A stretch of DNA of 64,000 nucleotides from Melieria omissa (taxonomy: Eukaryota; Arthropoda; Insecta; Diptera; Ulidiidae). Both the position numbers and the translations under genes were made by a program. This document shows, in pieces, positions 13,603 through 26,594 of the stretch. Location of the stretch: assembly GCA_963971225.1 (NCBI GenBank), contig OZ020268.1, positions 126,914,787-126,978,786 of the forward strand. Reading direction: 5' to 3'. The notes beneath the pieces are model-generated. The model was given only the letters and a program-made list of their open reading frames with translations, had not been told where the DNA came from and searched no databases. Each line of letters opens with the position of its first letter. The stretch's first letter is position 1.

Positions 13603-16600
13603 TACTTTTTAGAAACCACTGCACTAACCAAATAGTTGTGTTCACAAACATTCAGCGACTAAAGTCACACGGTCAAAGATGCTGTTCACAACTGCTGCGG
13701 GCTACAAATTAGGTGCTTTGCCAATTTCAAAAAGGTTCCATGTCGGTGGCCGTGGCTCAAGTGCTAATCAAGCTTCTCTGCTATTAACAGGCTTTCTTTG
13801 GCTTCTCTTCATCTACCATGTTGTACTATTTTGTTTATTTCTTCGCTTTTGCTCGTTGAAAACCAAACAAAGCAAAGCGGGTGGGGCGGGGCGGGGGACT
13901 TGCCATGAATGTATTCAAGCCGCCGTCGCGCACAACTGGGTCAAAAATACTCGCGGCAAACGGCGTCGGCAACGAGAGGATAGAAGTGAATGCAGAGATG
14001 TGCGCAAAGACGACCTTAACTGTTTGCTGAGAACCCCAACAATACACTGATGCGTTGTTAAAACATTTGAATTTGTGATGCACCTCGAAGGAATAACCAG
14101 AGACCAACGAATATTTTATTGCGATTCGAAATGGTTCAGCTACGATTGGGCTTTATCAGCGCGAAGACTGATAGATCCTGGTACAAAGAGAAAAGCCACT
14201 ATTTGAAGCATGAAGAGAGTGGAAAAAGTAAACAAAACAGCCGAAAGTAAATTTAACGAAATCAAAACATCAGCACCCTAAAATTATAAACCGCCACAAC
14301 TTTTTCATGGGGAATATGTTAAACACAGATAACCACTCGCAGTCGAATTATTACTCTGAAGGAAATCAGATACACATTACAGTGGCACAAATCACTTTAG
14401 TCGAAATGCAACACTGCTCGCCGCCTTTTGTGAGAGGGAAATTTGTATTCCACTGGAAGCGCAAAATGCATAGCAAAAGGAGCAACGCAGTGAAAAAAGG
14501 AGCGGCAAGCTGGGAAATGTTCTCAAGATGCGAGACCGCAAAAACGCCCTTTTTTGCTCAATGCATCTTTCATCGCTTTTCGGTTTTTCTTTTTTTTTTT
14601 GCAGCAACCAGCTACCCAACCCATGTTGCTTGCGCTTTGCGAATCAAATTGTGCACTATTCTCATTGAATATTCGACAATTAACTTCAATATTGTGATTG
14701 AATCTGCAAAATGGGTGAAGACGCAACAAGAGCAAAGAGACCATCTTGCCGAAAAGAACCGCGGCTACGCACGCAATGGCATTTATTTGGTCATGTTGGC
14801 CGTTTTGGAATTTCGGCGCGTAGGCGTGTTCGTCTTACCTGTTCTTGTTGCTCTATTCCTTTTTACGGCAATGCTGTTAATCCTCGCCAAAAATGCCACA
14901 AAACTGGTTGCAAGGCTCGCCAAAACAGCGCTGAGCTGGTCGCTGGCAACGTACACTAATCCTACCAAACGTACGTGATTCTTTGCGCTTTTGCGCTACG
15001 AGAATTTACAACGTTGCTACTCGTTTGCAATTTTTGTTTCGCGTAGCTAAACTTTCACTTCGTACACTTCTGCTGCGTTTCGCAATTACTTTATTTAATT
15101 ACTTGCAACTATTTAGACGCTACTTTTGAGTCGTCTTCAATACTTGTAATTGTTTTTTTTTTCTTTGTAAAAATATAAACTTTGCTTCTGCGACGTCAAA
15201 CTAATGCAATTTTTATTTGTCGGCGATGTGAATTTTTATGGTTTCACACAATCGCTCTTCTTTTTCAATAAATAATTTTCCCACTTGCGCCAAACTGAAT
15301 TTTCGCGTAAGGCCCCGAGTTGCCTACTTATGGGCTTCTTTTTTGATTTCCTCCGCAACGATTGCACTTCTAAAGAAATAATTCATTTCCCCTAACTACG
15401 TCGCAGCGAATGCATTTTCGCACTATTCGGCACAAAATAATTAAACTATTTGATTTGTATGTTGCTTTTGCATTTGTTTTTCTTTTCACTCTGCTTTGAA
15501 TATTTCTCGATAGCGACAACCGCCCACACAGAGTTGCCACATCTACACACGACCACGACTCACTGAAAACTAAACGAACGCTGCGGGAATGCGCCATCCG
15601 TGAGATACCAACCAAACAATGTGACCAGCCGCGATACAAAAAAATCCCAAAACAACACGAACTGCGCGTGTCGAATTAGGCTCTTTGCTTTATACGTTTG
15701 GTTGAAGCGTACAAGTTGGAAACAATACCGAGGAAATTTGTGTTTGAAGTTGAAAAATTAGTCAGTGGTACTTGAATTTAATTGAACAACTGAAAAATAT
15801 TGGCATGCGCTTGGTCACACTACCAAAAACTTCCCACTGAGAGTGCGATACATTTTATATCTTCTGCTCTCAGGCGAAAAGTGATGAGTTTTTTCGCCCA
15901 AACGATTTGTGCTCAAAATTGTACTGTCGTTGGCATTGCGTTGGTTTTTACTATAATCAATGCTCCCACAAAAGCAACAACATTTAATTTTGAGCTAAAA
16001 TTCCCAATGTACCACCGACATTTATTTTAGAGCTGGCAACAATGTATTGGAAAGGTGTTTGGGACTTTTATAAGCAAAAGAGAGCCGTTTTCCATGGTAT
16101 TTGAGAAGAGTGCTGCCGACATCAACACAATAAGTTCCCATCATATATTCGTTACGACAAAAGCGGGAAAATTTAATTTTTAAAGATGAGTGTTTTGAAT
16201 ATTTTGAATATTTATTTATTTTGAATATATATTTGAATAATCATTTCTCGCATAATCTTTCATTTCATTCCTAGCGGATGAGCAAATTATTCTGCACTCC
16301 GCACCACCACAAAACAAACACTTTTTTATTTGCTATTTTGGATAATTTATATACTCACCAACGCTACTGAAGCAGCATTTACTAAAATTCTAATATTTCA
16401 ATAAACCGTATTGCAAATAACGCTGTCAGTTTACAAAAGGGAAGCTGTCTAGCTAGCAATGAAGTTTACCCATACAGTTGACAACCACTACTACAAAACC
16501 CCCCGACAAATCATATCCTCCATCCGACCGACAATGCAACTGTGTCGCCCTTGCGCTCGCTAACATGCGTTACATGCTTCTTTCTGCCGATTGAATTGAT

Positions 16601-19600
16601 TGCAAAGGGAGTCTGCCGTGCGGCGCAACTGTTCTGCATCCATCAGTTTTCAGATGGCCAACCATGTCGTCCAACTCGTCTTTCTGTTTCCGCCTCTTGC
16701 CAATACACGGGCACGCTACCAACATGGTAACTCATCAAATCGCGGCCAAAATGTAACCCCAACTTCCTGCCAGAGCGGGAAACGGTACAGCACAATGGCG
16801 GCGCTGGCACCGTCGCCGTCTCCGAATTTGCATGAAATTCGCTGTCACCCCCACGGAGTGAGGCGGCCACCAGGGACGCCAGCATGCAACTACTCCCGTT
16901 TGCAGCCCCTCGTCGCATGGGAGTTTTTCACTGCAGACTCCACACCATAAAGTTCAATAAACAGACTAAATGGAGCGCTGAGGTCATTGCAATTCCGCAA
17001 TTCCGCCATTTCGCCGGATATAAAAATAAGTACGAACCCAGCCAGTGACTCATGCTTGTTGTTATTTTATACGGATTGCTCGCCCGTCGCCGGTCTTTGT
17101 GATTGTTGGTTTGTTTGTTTGGCTGTCCCTCGAACTATCCGTCTGTCTGCTACTGATTTCACTCTTGACTGGGTGGGTGGAGTGCTGGCGCGCTGGTTGG
17201 TTGCTGGGTGGTTGGCAGGCTATCATTTTGGATTCGTGCGGTGGGCAGAAGTTGTAAATGTAAATGCCAAATAAATTCGATGTGACGATGCTGGATTTGC
17301 GCTTTAATGTGTACGATAATGCTTCTTCGCAACTTAGCTGGCAGTGTAATCAAATCGAATTGGATTGAAACGAATTTGGGGACTTGAACTTTTGTTCACA
17401 ATTTCGAACTGACTTTAATGCGCCAGTAAGCAAAAGTTAAGACGGTAAGAACTCAATACAAATTTATTATTTTTATGTGTGATGTGACTTGTGACTTTTT
17501 ATGAATATCAGCGTCGCTTTAAGGACTTTCCTTGTTTTAGTCAGCACTTTTCCCTCGGCTTCAATTAAGTTGAAAAACATTACCACAAATTATCATGGCA
17601 AGTGGCACATTGGCACAACGCATTTTGCAATTCATTGGGCACTTCAGCGCCAAGAGGGAACACTGCGTCTTTAAAGCAGTTTATCAGCAGCATCACATCC
17701 TCGTCAACTCACTCGTACGTCACTTCACAGTCAGCAAAGCACAATTTCTGGGTTTTGAAAAGCAACACCACGGAAAGTATTGAACCTTGCAATGTTCACC
17801 TTACGCACATATCACCAGCACTAACAACAACAACAACAGCTCGAATAGGTGGCTTTCGAGAGCATTGAGATGTGGGGTTTAAAAAACAGCGTTTACTGGT
17901 TTACGCGGCCTTTAGTCGAGGTTTTCTAATCTTTTGCGTTCACCGATGTTATCCGAAAGAAACACATATTCGGCGTCTACTCACTTCGGGGGAGACGTTT
18001 ATGCATTCATCCAGCTGTTAAGTATTGGCAGAATATTTGTTGACACGTTTCGCCGGCTTAAATTGGATTACAGATGAAAAACAGCAACATTTTTTGTGTT
18101 CATAAGTTTGAAAGTCGACACATATAGGATGCGCGGAGCACGGACGGCGGGCGACAAAATGCGATAAAATGGATTACGCTGGCGCGAGCGTTCATTTTCC
18201 GGCTGCTGACGCGGTCTCAGTGTTGTATGGGAAAGTGGTTGTGCGGAGGGGCGTTCATTAAAGGAAAAATGCGTCGACTTGGGGCATCATGGTTTCAAAT
18301 GTTATTGGGCTCAAAAGTTGTGTACAGAACTCCGCTGTAGCAACAGTTCTACTTGTTTGAGACAACGTTCGTTTTCGCTGCAGGAATTTAAAGACTAAAG
18401 GACTATTTTGTTGATATTGTCAGCTCTTCATGTGTATGTGTTCAAGTTCAGATCGCTGAAATGCTTAGAAGCCAAAAGTTCGTAGATAGCAGTGTTTGCA
18501 TTCCGCACACATTTCTGAACGTTTTCGCGGGAAATCAGCAATTACGAGAAGCAAAGCCACTTACAAGCTACAAGCTACAATTATAAACACAAATTGGTCA
18601 AGTGGCCACTGGGCGGCACATAATTTTCACCAAACTGCACAGTTTCATTCGGCGTTGAGCAAACGTTCCGTCTGAGCTCCATCTGCGCTTGCACAACTGC
18701 AATTCCTACTTACATGCACAAACACACAAACATATAAATACATCAATATGTACATACACAACTATGTACTTTATTGGAGGATCTTCAATTTAGAGATTAT
18801 TGAACCCATCAGGCAATGCAACGCGCGCCCTCGAATGGCTGCCAGTGCTACACGCCGCGACTGTGCGCCTAGACGAGCGCAAGAATTAAGCGCGCTGCAG
18901 ACTCCAATTTCAGTGCAGCTACCGAGCGGCGAGGCGAACTGTACCCGCATTCATAAAGAAATCTTCAGCTCTTCGTTTCAGCATAAAACCCCAACAGACG
19001 CACACACAATTTCGAGCAGCGAATCTTAAAGCCGAGAAATACCCATCTGGCGCTGATGCAGTGGCAATGGCGCAGCCAAAGAAATGTGAACAATTGCGTC
19101 CAATTTGCTGAAGAATGCGTCTAAGCGTCACTTAAAAACAAATCATTCAATTTAAGCGGCAGTGAGTGATGCGAGTGTTAGTGTCGTCCGCTCGCCTGCA
19201 ATTTCAATCCGGTCAGCGAGCTGCGAACATGGCATGGAGGAAGAACATACCAGGCGACGATCGATAAGCGCGTCTGAGCAATGAAAACGCCTTCGCCAAC
19301 GTTGTCAGCGATGCGACTAGAAGATTGCGCCACTGTGATGGCACATTGTCTTGAGATGGTTTGGGCATTGAGTTGTTGTTGTTTGTTGTTGTCTTTAATG
19401 TGTTGGCGGTGTTGAATTCTGCTGTGTTTAGAGTCACATTGAAATGGTAAACAAAACACATATCTATCGAAATTTACTATCAACGGCCAAATCGCGAAGT
19501 CTCCCCTTAGAGATTTGTCGCTGTCTACCGATGAAAGGAGTTTCCTTAACTGTCTGGCGATGTGAATTTTAAATAACGGCCCAGTTCGTATTTAATGGAC

Positions 19601-21308
19601 AAACTGTACTGATTGCTTTATTTAAGTATGTACGGATATGAAATTGAAATTGTGGTGGTGGACCCTTCGCGTGCCGGGTACAGAAATATTTTGGAGGTAC
19701 TTGAACGACATTTGCGTTGACTCGGAAAACTTTTTAGAAATTTTTTTATAAGTATGTTTTATAGATATGTATATGTAAGTATGTATAACTTATGTATATT
19801 ATAAGTATGTATCACTATCTCATTACACTTTCATAAACCATAAAGCTATTCAACAAAAGTTTAAGTTTCTCCCAGAAAATAAATTATGCATATTAGGGTT
19901 CTTTATGTATTACACTTAGAATTTTATATTCACACACTTGGCTTGTAATAAATCAAAAGATAAGATTTGAAAGAAAGCTTTGTGGCAAAGTGATGGAGGG
20001 AACTTTGCCTCACTTTGATGGCATGCAAGTCGCCAGCAAAGGACAACATAATCATATAATATCGCACCCTGATTCCACTCAACTTCGACTCGGAAGAGCG
20101 AATGGACAAACGGACAATGGACAAAACAATCACACAGCAGTCGCTCGAATGCAGCTGAATAGGGCAGCTAACAACAAGCGTCGTCTGAGTCCCCCATGCC
20201 GTTACGCAACAGCATCGCGTCACACCCACTGCCCGCCACTTTGCTGCCATCGCAGCAAAATAACGTTTGCGCGCCAATTAACCAAAAACAAAATAAAATT
20301 GTATTATTTTCGTTATCCTTTCGGTGCCATTTAATGTCGCTTTTTTACGACCAATAACAAACACACACACAGACACATGCACGCATGCCCAGCGCGCCAG
20401 CTTCAATGACTTTGTCAATTTAGAGACATCTCGCAGAAAATATTGTGCTCGATAGATTTTATCGCCGTTCGGCTTTGTCTTCTTGCTCCGATCCCCTTCT
20501 CACGTCCTCACATACACAGAGCGTCCCACGTTTAAAATTCGTTACCTTGTTTGTACTGCGGGCGCAGCGAATCGAATTTGATTGTGTTTGATGAATTAGA
20601 TGTTTTGTCGCTGAGTTCCTGTTGAATTCTTCTGAGTGGACTGTAATGTTGGTTTAATTGGCAGCGGCGAAGGGAAACACAATGGAAGAAGTGCTCGTAG
20701 CGGCCGCGCACACACAATATCAACAAACTTCACACTGGGACCCAATAAATTCAATTTATCTATGGAGTAGTAAGTCAACGAACCGACACCGACTGGTCAC
20801 ACTTTCTCCATGTACTCGTACTCGCACATGTGCGATAAGAGGGCGAAGTGTGGCTTAATAATACATATGAATGTAAAGTAAAAAAAATTAGCCTGGAGAT
20901 ATGTATGTATGTAGTTTTGTTTTATTTTGGGTAGCCACGAATTTTCGTCTGTTTTTTGGAATTTCTGAAATTTGTAAAGAAACAAAATGCACTGATTTCA
21001 ACTGTTGCTCCCATTTGAACAACGCTTCATTCCCCTCTCGCACTTATGAAGTGAGGCTTATTCATCCATTTCGCATTTGCAGTTAAAACTTTCAAGTTAT
21101 TGCCTTGAAATTTTGTTCGTGTAACCGAAATGCATTCTTCTTTGCTCGCTAAATTAAATACAAATTTCAGCCCCGCCTCGTTCAATTCATATCCGCAACG
21201 ACCCTGACTTCTTTTGATTCTGCGGTGTCGCTCATCACGTTCAGCACACAAAACTTGACCTATATACCGACCTCAATGGTTGGTAACGCATACATACAGA
21301 CATACACA
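13603..21308. other. gene-free stretch
   Basis: No coding gene is supported. The longest frame (223 codons, 14307-14978) has no family motif and no coding look. The stretch holds a TTGAATATT-type AT repeat (about 16190-16245), a TATG/TATA-rich patch (about 19750-19815) and the promoter-type motifs listed separately near 15.6-15.8 kb. A GC-rich patch at 18820-18960 has no recognisable product. Confidence 0.5.
15617..15822. promoter_or_regulatory. divergent pair of Ohler motif-1 core promoter sites
   Basis: TGGTCACACTA at 15812-15822 (plus) is a perfect match to the fly core promoter motif 1, YGGTCACACTR. On the minus strand TGGTCACATTG at 15627-15617 matches with one mismatch. The two point away from each other across about 185 bp, as in promoters of divergently transcribed housekeeping genes. 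No coding exon was recognised near either. A third near-match, TGGTCACACTT, is at 20794-20804. Motif matches this short can arise by chance, so transcription starts here are only a suggestion. Confidence 0.35.
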
Positions 21309-21321
21309 CACACGCACGCAC
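21309..21321. repeat. left copy of retrotransposon target-site duplication
   Basis: CACACGCACGCAC lies at the end of an ACAT/ACAC/ACGC run (about 21290-21322) and abuts the 5' end of the non-LTR element. An identical 13-mer follows the element's poly-A tail at 23461-23473. The repeat is of ACAY type, the known target of the Waldo lineage of R1-clade elements. Confidence 0.85.
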
Positions 21322-23460
21322 GTTGTAGTGGATGTGACAACGGACGAAGTCGTCGCCTGCAACCGAATAGGAGACCGCAAGGCGCCAGGCCAGACAACAT
21401 CCCCAATAAGGCGCTTAAAATAGCCCTCTGCGACCAGCCAATCGTCTTTGCGCACGTATTGCAGCTATGCTTGGAGCAAGGGGTGTTTCCAGACAGGTGG
21501 AAGCTGCAGAAACTGGTCCTTCTGCCAAAGCCGGGAAAACCGCCGGGTACGCCGCAAGCATATCGTCCTATTTGTCTCTTGGACACGCTTGGCAAGCTGT
21601 TAGAGAGAATAATTCTGAACAGAATTGTGATGTTCACGGAAGGAGAACGAGGGCTATCGCCAAACCAATTCGGATTCCGAAGGAACCGATCAACAATCGA
21701 CGCGGTGAACTTGGCGGTGTCAGTTGCTGGTGACGCTATTGCTGGCAAAAGGTGGAAAGGCGGAACGAAGCAGTACTGCGCTATAGTGACGTTAGACATA
21801 AGAAACGCGTTCAACAGCGCGTGCTGGGAGCACATGCTAAATGCGCTGAATGAGCTCAACGTCCCAGCGTACTTATTCAACATAATCAAATGTTATTTCA
21901 GTGGCAGGATCCTATCATACGATAGCGAAGAAGGACCGAAGCGTTACACAGTCACGGCGGGCGTTCCACAAGGCTCAGTTCTTGGACCGACGCTGTGGAA
22001 TATTATGTACAACGGGATATTTAACCTCCCTCTTCCAAACGGTGTCCAAATTATAGGGTTCGCAGACGATGTAGCACTCACAGTAGTTGCCAAACATATT
22101 GCGCAGGTGGAGCAGAGAGGAAATGAAGCCATAAGGACCATTGAACAGTGGCTTGGCAGCGTCGGGCTATCTCTGGCGCAGGAAAAAACCGAGGCGGTGC
22201 TCATCAGCAGCCGGAAAAAACCAGAAACGGCTTCGTTCTGCGTTGGCCGTTGCAGCATAACGGCCAGCAGGTGCATCAGGTACCTCGGGGTCATTATAGA
22301 CGACCGGCTTAGCTTCAAACAGCACGCAGAGATCACCGCAAAGAAGGCCGCGAAAACAAACAGTGCTCTCTCGAGGATGCTGCCCAACATTGGCGGCCCG
22401 AGGAGTAGTCGACGAAAGCTGCTGGCAAGGGTGGTTAGCTCAATTCTGCTCTATGCAGCGCCAGTCTGGTCAGAGTCGTTGCGAACGAAGGCAAACTGCC
22501 GGCTATACGAACGGGTGTATCGGCTCGCAGCGTTAAGAGTGATAAGCGCCTTCAAGACCACTTCTGACGATGCTGCGCTCCTGCTGGCGGGAATGACTCC
22601 GATCGGCATCATGGCGGACGAGTGCAGCCGAATTCACGCCAGGAAAAAGAAAGGCGAACGCGGTGAGGTAGCGAATATGGAGGAGAAGGAAGAGTCGTTA
22701 AGGCGATGGCAGCAACGCTGGGATTCCTCATCCAAGGGCAGATGGACTCACACGCTGATACCGGATGTGAAAAGATGGGTGAATCGAAAGCATGGCGAGC
22801 TCAATTACCACTTGACGCAGGTCCTGACGGGCCATGGAGCATTCAGGAGCTACCTGCATCGCTTCGCGCATGAGAGCTCACCCCTATGCCCGCGCTGCAG
22901 TGTCGCAGAAGACGCGAAACATGTCTTGTTTGACTGTCCAAGGTTTGAGGCAGAAAGAAACCACATGGCGATAGTCACAGGGGTGATGCCAACACCACAC
23001 AACCTGATTGAGCTGATGCTGGACTCCGAGGATGCCTGGAGAGCGGTATGTAAATGCGCCGCAGACATCCACAAGGCACTGAGATGGGAAGAAGAGTGCA
23101 GGCGTGCTGACCGGCAAACGGGTCAAACCAGCTGACGTGGACGTACGCTACTATTACGTGGACACACGACTGTGACGTAAATCCAAGGAGGGGTGGTGAC
23201 AAACCGTACGGGGAGGGACCTATTCCAGACCTACGGTGGGGGAGCCTAGTAAGTGCAACTAGCGACTAACTGCACTGACAGCAAAACGATACTGTGAGCC
23301 GAGCGCTCAAAACCGCCCTCTGACGTAATACTTAACGGTAGTGTCCGGAGGGGATTCCGGTCTGTGACATGAGGAGGTTTAGTGTGTTAAAGTCACACAC
23401 TGACGGGGTTCGGCTTTAGATGCTTCCTCCTCGTTAAAATAAAAAAAAAAAAAAAAAAAA
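21322..23460 (+). mobile_element. 5'-truncated R1/Waldo-clade non-LTR retrotransposon
   Basis: The element is about 2.1 kb and begins inside the reverse transcriptase. It keeps the whole rest of ORF2, a 3' untranslated region (23136-23440) and a 20-base poly-A tail (23441-23460). The 3' UTR has the R1-clade look: a GAGGAGGTTTAGTG block, then ACACACTGACGGGGTTCGG, then TGCTTCCTCCTCGTT. It is flanked by the 13-bp direct repeats at 21309 and 23461, both within ACAY-type microsatellite DNA. The endonuclease and ORF1 are lost, which is ordinary 5' truncation. The flanking repeats match exactly and only one frame lesion is seen, so the insertion looks fairly recent. Assignment to Waldo rather than the related Mino lineage (AC repeats) rests on target sequence and is not certain. 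Confidence 0.85.
21334..23135 (+). pseudogene. ORF2 fragment: reverse transcriptase plus CCHC domain, one frameshift
   Basis: The reading frame opens at 21334 with VTTDEVVACN and reaches the conserved KAPG. There one base is missing (about 21388-21390), and the frame resumes one register over with PDNIPNKAL, restoring the R1/Jockey KAPGPD motif. The rest, to the stop at 23133-23135, is open. Motifs seen in order: YRPICLLD, LSPNQFGFRRNRST, LDIRNAFNS, GVPQGSVLGP, the catalytic FADD (22059-22070; Phe replaces the usual Tyr, common in this clade), then a thumb region. Near the C-terminus there is a C-X2-C-X7-H-X4-C finger (CPRC...H...C). The uninterrupted frame starts at an ATG at 21225 that lies in the host repeat, so its first 33 residues are not transposon sequence. 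Without the endonuclease the product could not drive its own insertion. Confidence 0.85.
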
Positions 23461-23473
23461 CACACGCACGCAC
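23461..23473. repeat. right copy of retrotransposon target-site duplication
   Basis: CACACGCACGCAC directly follows the poly-A tail and is identical to the 13-mer at 21309-21321. It continues as ACACCCACGCACTC, the rest of the pre-insertion microsatellite. Confidence 0.85.
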
Positions 23474-26225
23474 ACCCACGCACTCGTATTTGGTGGTCGT
23501 GCATCCGAAGCACAGCGGTGCTGTTTTCAGCCAGTGTTATCGTTAATACTAACGGCAGCGTTAAGCGTTGAGTTGAATTCTGTGATTAACAAAAAATTTT
23601 TAGTGCGACTGAAAGAAGACGATCCTGCGTGCACGTGTAGCACATACTAAACGGAAGTTAATAAGTGGGAGCCAATGCTCCAATGAATTCATTTCCAATG
23701 AATCTAGCGCACCCTGTAACTTGTCTAATTCAACTGTGGTTCAACTATCACAACAACAATAGCCGCCACAAAGCCAAACACATAGAAAAAGGATAACAAG
23801 AATTCCGGAAGTGAAGAATTCAAGAATTCGTTAAGTGCAGTGTGCATTTCATGCTTCGCGGCGCTGCAGTGCTTTACTGTTCTGTTCTACATAATAAAGA
23901 TGCATAACTAAGAAGTCCTGAGGGCGTAGTCTGATTTGTTTTCGGCGCAGCGCGAAGTACCGGCGGGACAGATAGTCAAAGGACAAAAGATGGAGAACAG
24001 CAAAAGTGCGGATACATCGCCCGTGTTGCCATGCCGGACGATTGCCCAACTTTATGCCAAACTTCTGTCTGGTCGGCGAGAGGCAGCGATTTACTTGTTG
24101 GCTTTTCGCAGTGAACACGCTCGCGTTAATTAAATAATTGAATGTGACACTGGGACATGTGTCGGCCGCCAATCCAGCAGCCAGTGACCACTGACCACAC
24201 CCCACCCCAACTTACATGGTAATTCCGGGCGACACACGTTGTCGGCGAGCCTTGCCCAAAGTACTTTTCATTTACAAGTGTCATGGAAACATGTTCGCTC
24301 GGCGTTAAGGCGCGTGGTGCGCATTGTTCAGGTGTGCTGGCATGTGTGGAATGCGCAAAACGTGAGTGCGTGCGCTGCAGAAGCCTGATTTTCTACTAAT
24401 GGCTCTCTGGCCGCTGACTTGGGCTTTTGTTTTCGGTCGGCCGGCCCAAGCTGTGAGAATTTCCTAATTGCTTGCGGTCATGTGAAGCACATTTGAATGT
24501 TTAACATAATTAAGCGCGACGACGAGCTAACAGGCTAACAGCTAACAGCGGCACGGCGGGGAGAGGAATGTGACCGCTGCTCAGAAAATGCTGTGCAATA
24601 GATTCGCCGAAATTGCTGAAAATGTCACGTTCTAGGGAAATGCTTTGCGATATCGGTGTACGTGCGGTTTGGCGTGAATTTGTGTGCCACTTTCAATTGG
24701 TTATTGATTATCGGTTTAGTAAAAGGCAGAACTTAAGCGGTCAATTTATGCTTGTATGACGCAATAGCTCGTGTTGCAGTTTTCACAGCTGCTCATTATT
24801 TGCAATTGCCGGAATTATCACCAGTTTTTTTTCATCACTTACTGTAAAATTGGAATCCTACTCAACCAGTGTGAGCATCAAGGCCTCTGTGCTATTTCAC
24901 ATACCTGCTGCTTCCTACCTCGGTCCGTGCGACAGGCAGTATTTCGCATTAACTCTCAACTCAACTTTTTTTGACTTCTCTTGATTTAATAGAATTCTCT
25001 GACTCATAAATAGCATTACAGATGTTTTTCTCCCCTAACTGCCACCATAAAAAATGTAGTGAATTTTCATCGAACAATGTTTCCCTCATTCTTCAACCGC
25101 TTTCAATTTATTGTCAGATTTCCATATAGTTTAATTAAACGATTAAGTATCTTGAAATGACATGGATAGAATTTAGGTAACCTGTACAAATGATTTGTTA
25201 TAAAATGCGTAACGCCGAAGAAGGCCACTGGAATTCACTAAGGAATGATGTGATCCAGGCTACGGTGTACACTCTGATGGTCTATCAAAAAAGTCGAAGC
25301 AACTAACTTATTTAGAACTTGACTTGAGGGTAAGCAGTGAGTCAGTGGAAAATAGGTGAAGAAAGAAAGAAATTTGATGCCAACTTTTGGATATGCGTCA
25401 AATTGTGCAAATTTCTTCGATTACCTTTAGTTTTAAGCAAAAAATGTGTATGCAAATTGGGTTCGGCAATTTCATGTTTTGTTCATGATCGGTGTTTATG
25501 TCATAGAAGGCCTTCCAGAAAGGGTCTCGAAGCAATGCGGGCACATTGTAAGTGTTTCCACATGACGACTGTTTAGTGTCTCTGTGCTGCCACTTCGGCT
25601 CGTATGCGGCTAAGCCTCAGTCCGTAGAGCGCACGAGCAGCAGCGGCAAGCGGTAGGTTCATCCTTCGTCTGTCACGCAATTCAATTTTTCGACAGTCGT
25701 TAATTTCAATTTTCAGCAGCCAACCATGGTGCCCACTGTGCAGGCGGAATGGCTGCTGGAACTTGCGGCATGCAGACTTCTCGAAACGTTGTCTGTTTAA
25801 TTTAAAACGCGGCATTCAATTCTAATTGCCTTGAGATGTGCTCCCCGCTTCTGATTTCCCCTTTCCAGCAGCATCTTTTCATCTGACACTTTTGACGTGC
25901 GCTCTAGTCTCAGCGCTGGAGCGAGGGGATGCTGAAATGTGACGGCTACGAACACTATCCAACACTCGAGAATGTCTTCACGACCTTCATGCACTCGAAT
26001 GCGGGGATGCGTTGATTGACAAGAATACATTTCCAGATTTTCGTTGGAGTAGGGGCAATGTGAAGTTGTTGTGTTTATATTTGGTGTGTTTTTTACTTTT
26101 GCTTTATTAGTTTTCAAAGAGTAGTTAGTAGTTTTCATGTAATAGAGTACAATTGCAATGTTTGTTGATAGGTTTTATTTTCAAATCCAGAAACCAATGT
26201 ATGCTGGAGTTCTATTGATGTCATA
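23474..26225. other. gene-free stretch
   Basis: No supported gene. Small features seen are GAATTC-rich direct repeats (23800-23830) and a repeated GCTAACAG unit (24520-24550). Open frames are short and motif-free. Confidence 0.5.
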
Positions 26226-26594
26226 CAAAATAAAATAAAATAAAATAAACTAAACTAAAATAAAATAAAATAAAATAAAATAAAATAAAATAAAATAAAA
26301 TAAAATAAAATAAAATAAAATAAAATAAAATAAAATAAAATAAAATAAAATAAAATAAAAGAACATAACATAACATAACATAACATAAAGTAAAATAAAA
26401 TAAAATAAAATAAAATAAAATAAAATAAAATAAAATAAAATAAAATAACATAACATAAAATAAAATAAAATAAAATAACATAAAATAAAATAAAATAAAA
26501 TAAAATAAAATAAAATAAAATAAAATAAAATAAAATAAAATAAAATAAAATAAAATAAAAGAAAATAAAATAAAGTAAAATAAAATAAAATAAA
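26226..26594. repeat. TAAAA pentanucleotide array, about 370 bp
   Basis: About 73 tandem copies of TAAAA. Blocks of TAACA (26362-26388, 26447-26456 and 26476-26480) and single CTAAA, TAAAG and GAAAA variants mark internal sub-blocks. Frames of 116-125 codons on the minus strand, made only of a repeating Phe-Ile-Leu-Phe-Tyr unit, are translations of this array and not genes. Such arrays evolve by slippage and are polymorphic. Confidence 0.95.

Noticed and set aside
14307..14978. 223-codon plus-strand frame
   Set aside because: No motif, irregular composition, overlapped by opposite-strand frames of similar length.
21225..21321. ATG-initiated start of the reverse transcriptase frame
   Set aside because: The ATG and first 33 codons lie in host flank and target repeat, before the element begins.
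22850..23202. Minus-strand frames opposite the retrotransposon
   Set aside because: Shadows of the reverse transcriptase C-terminal region.
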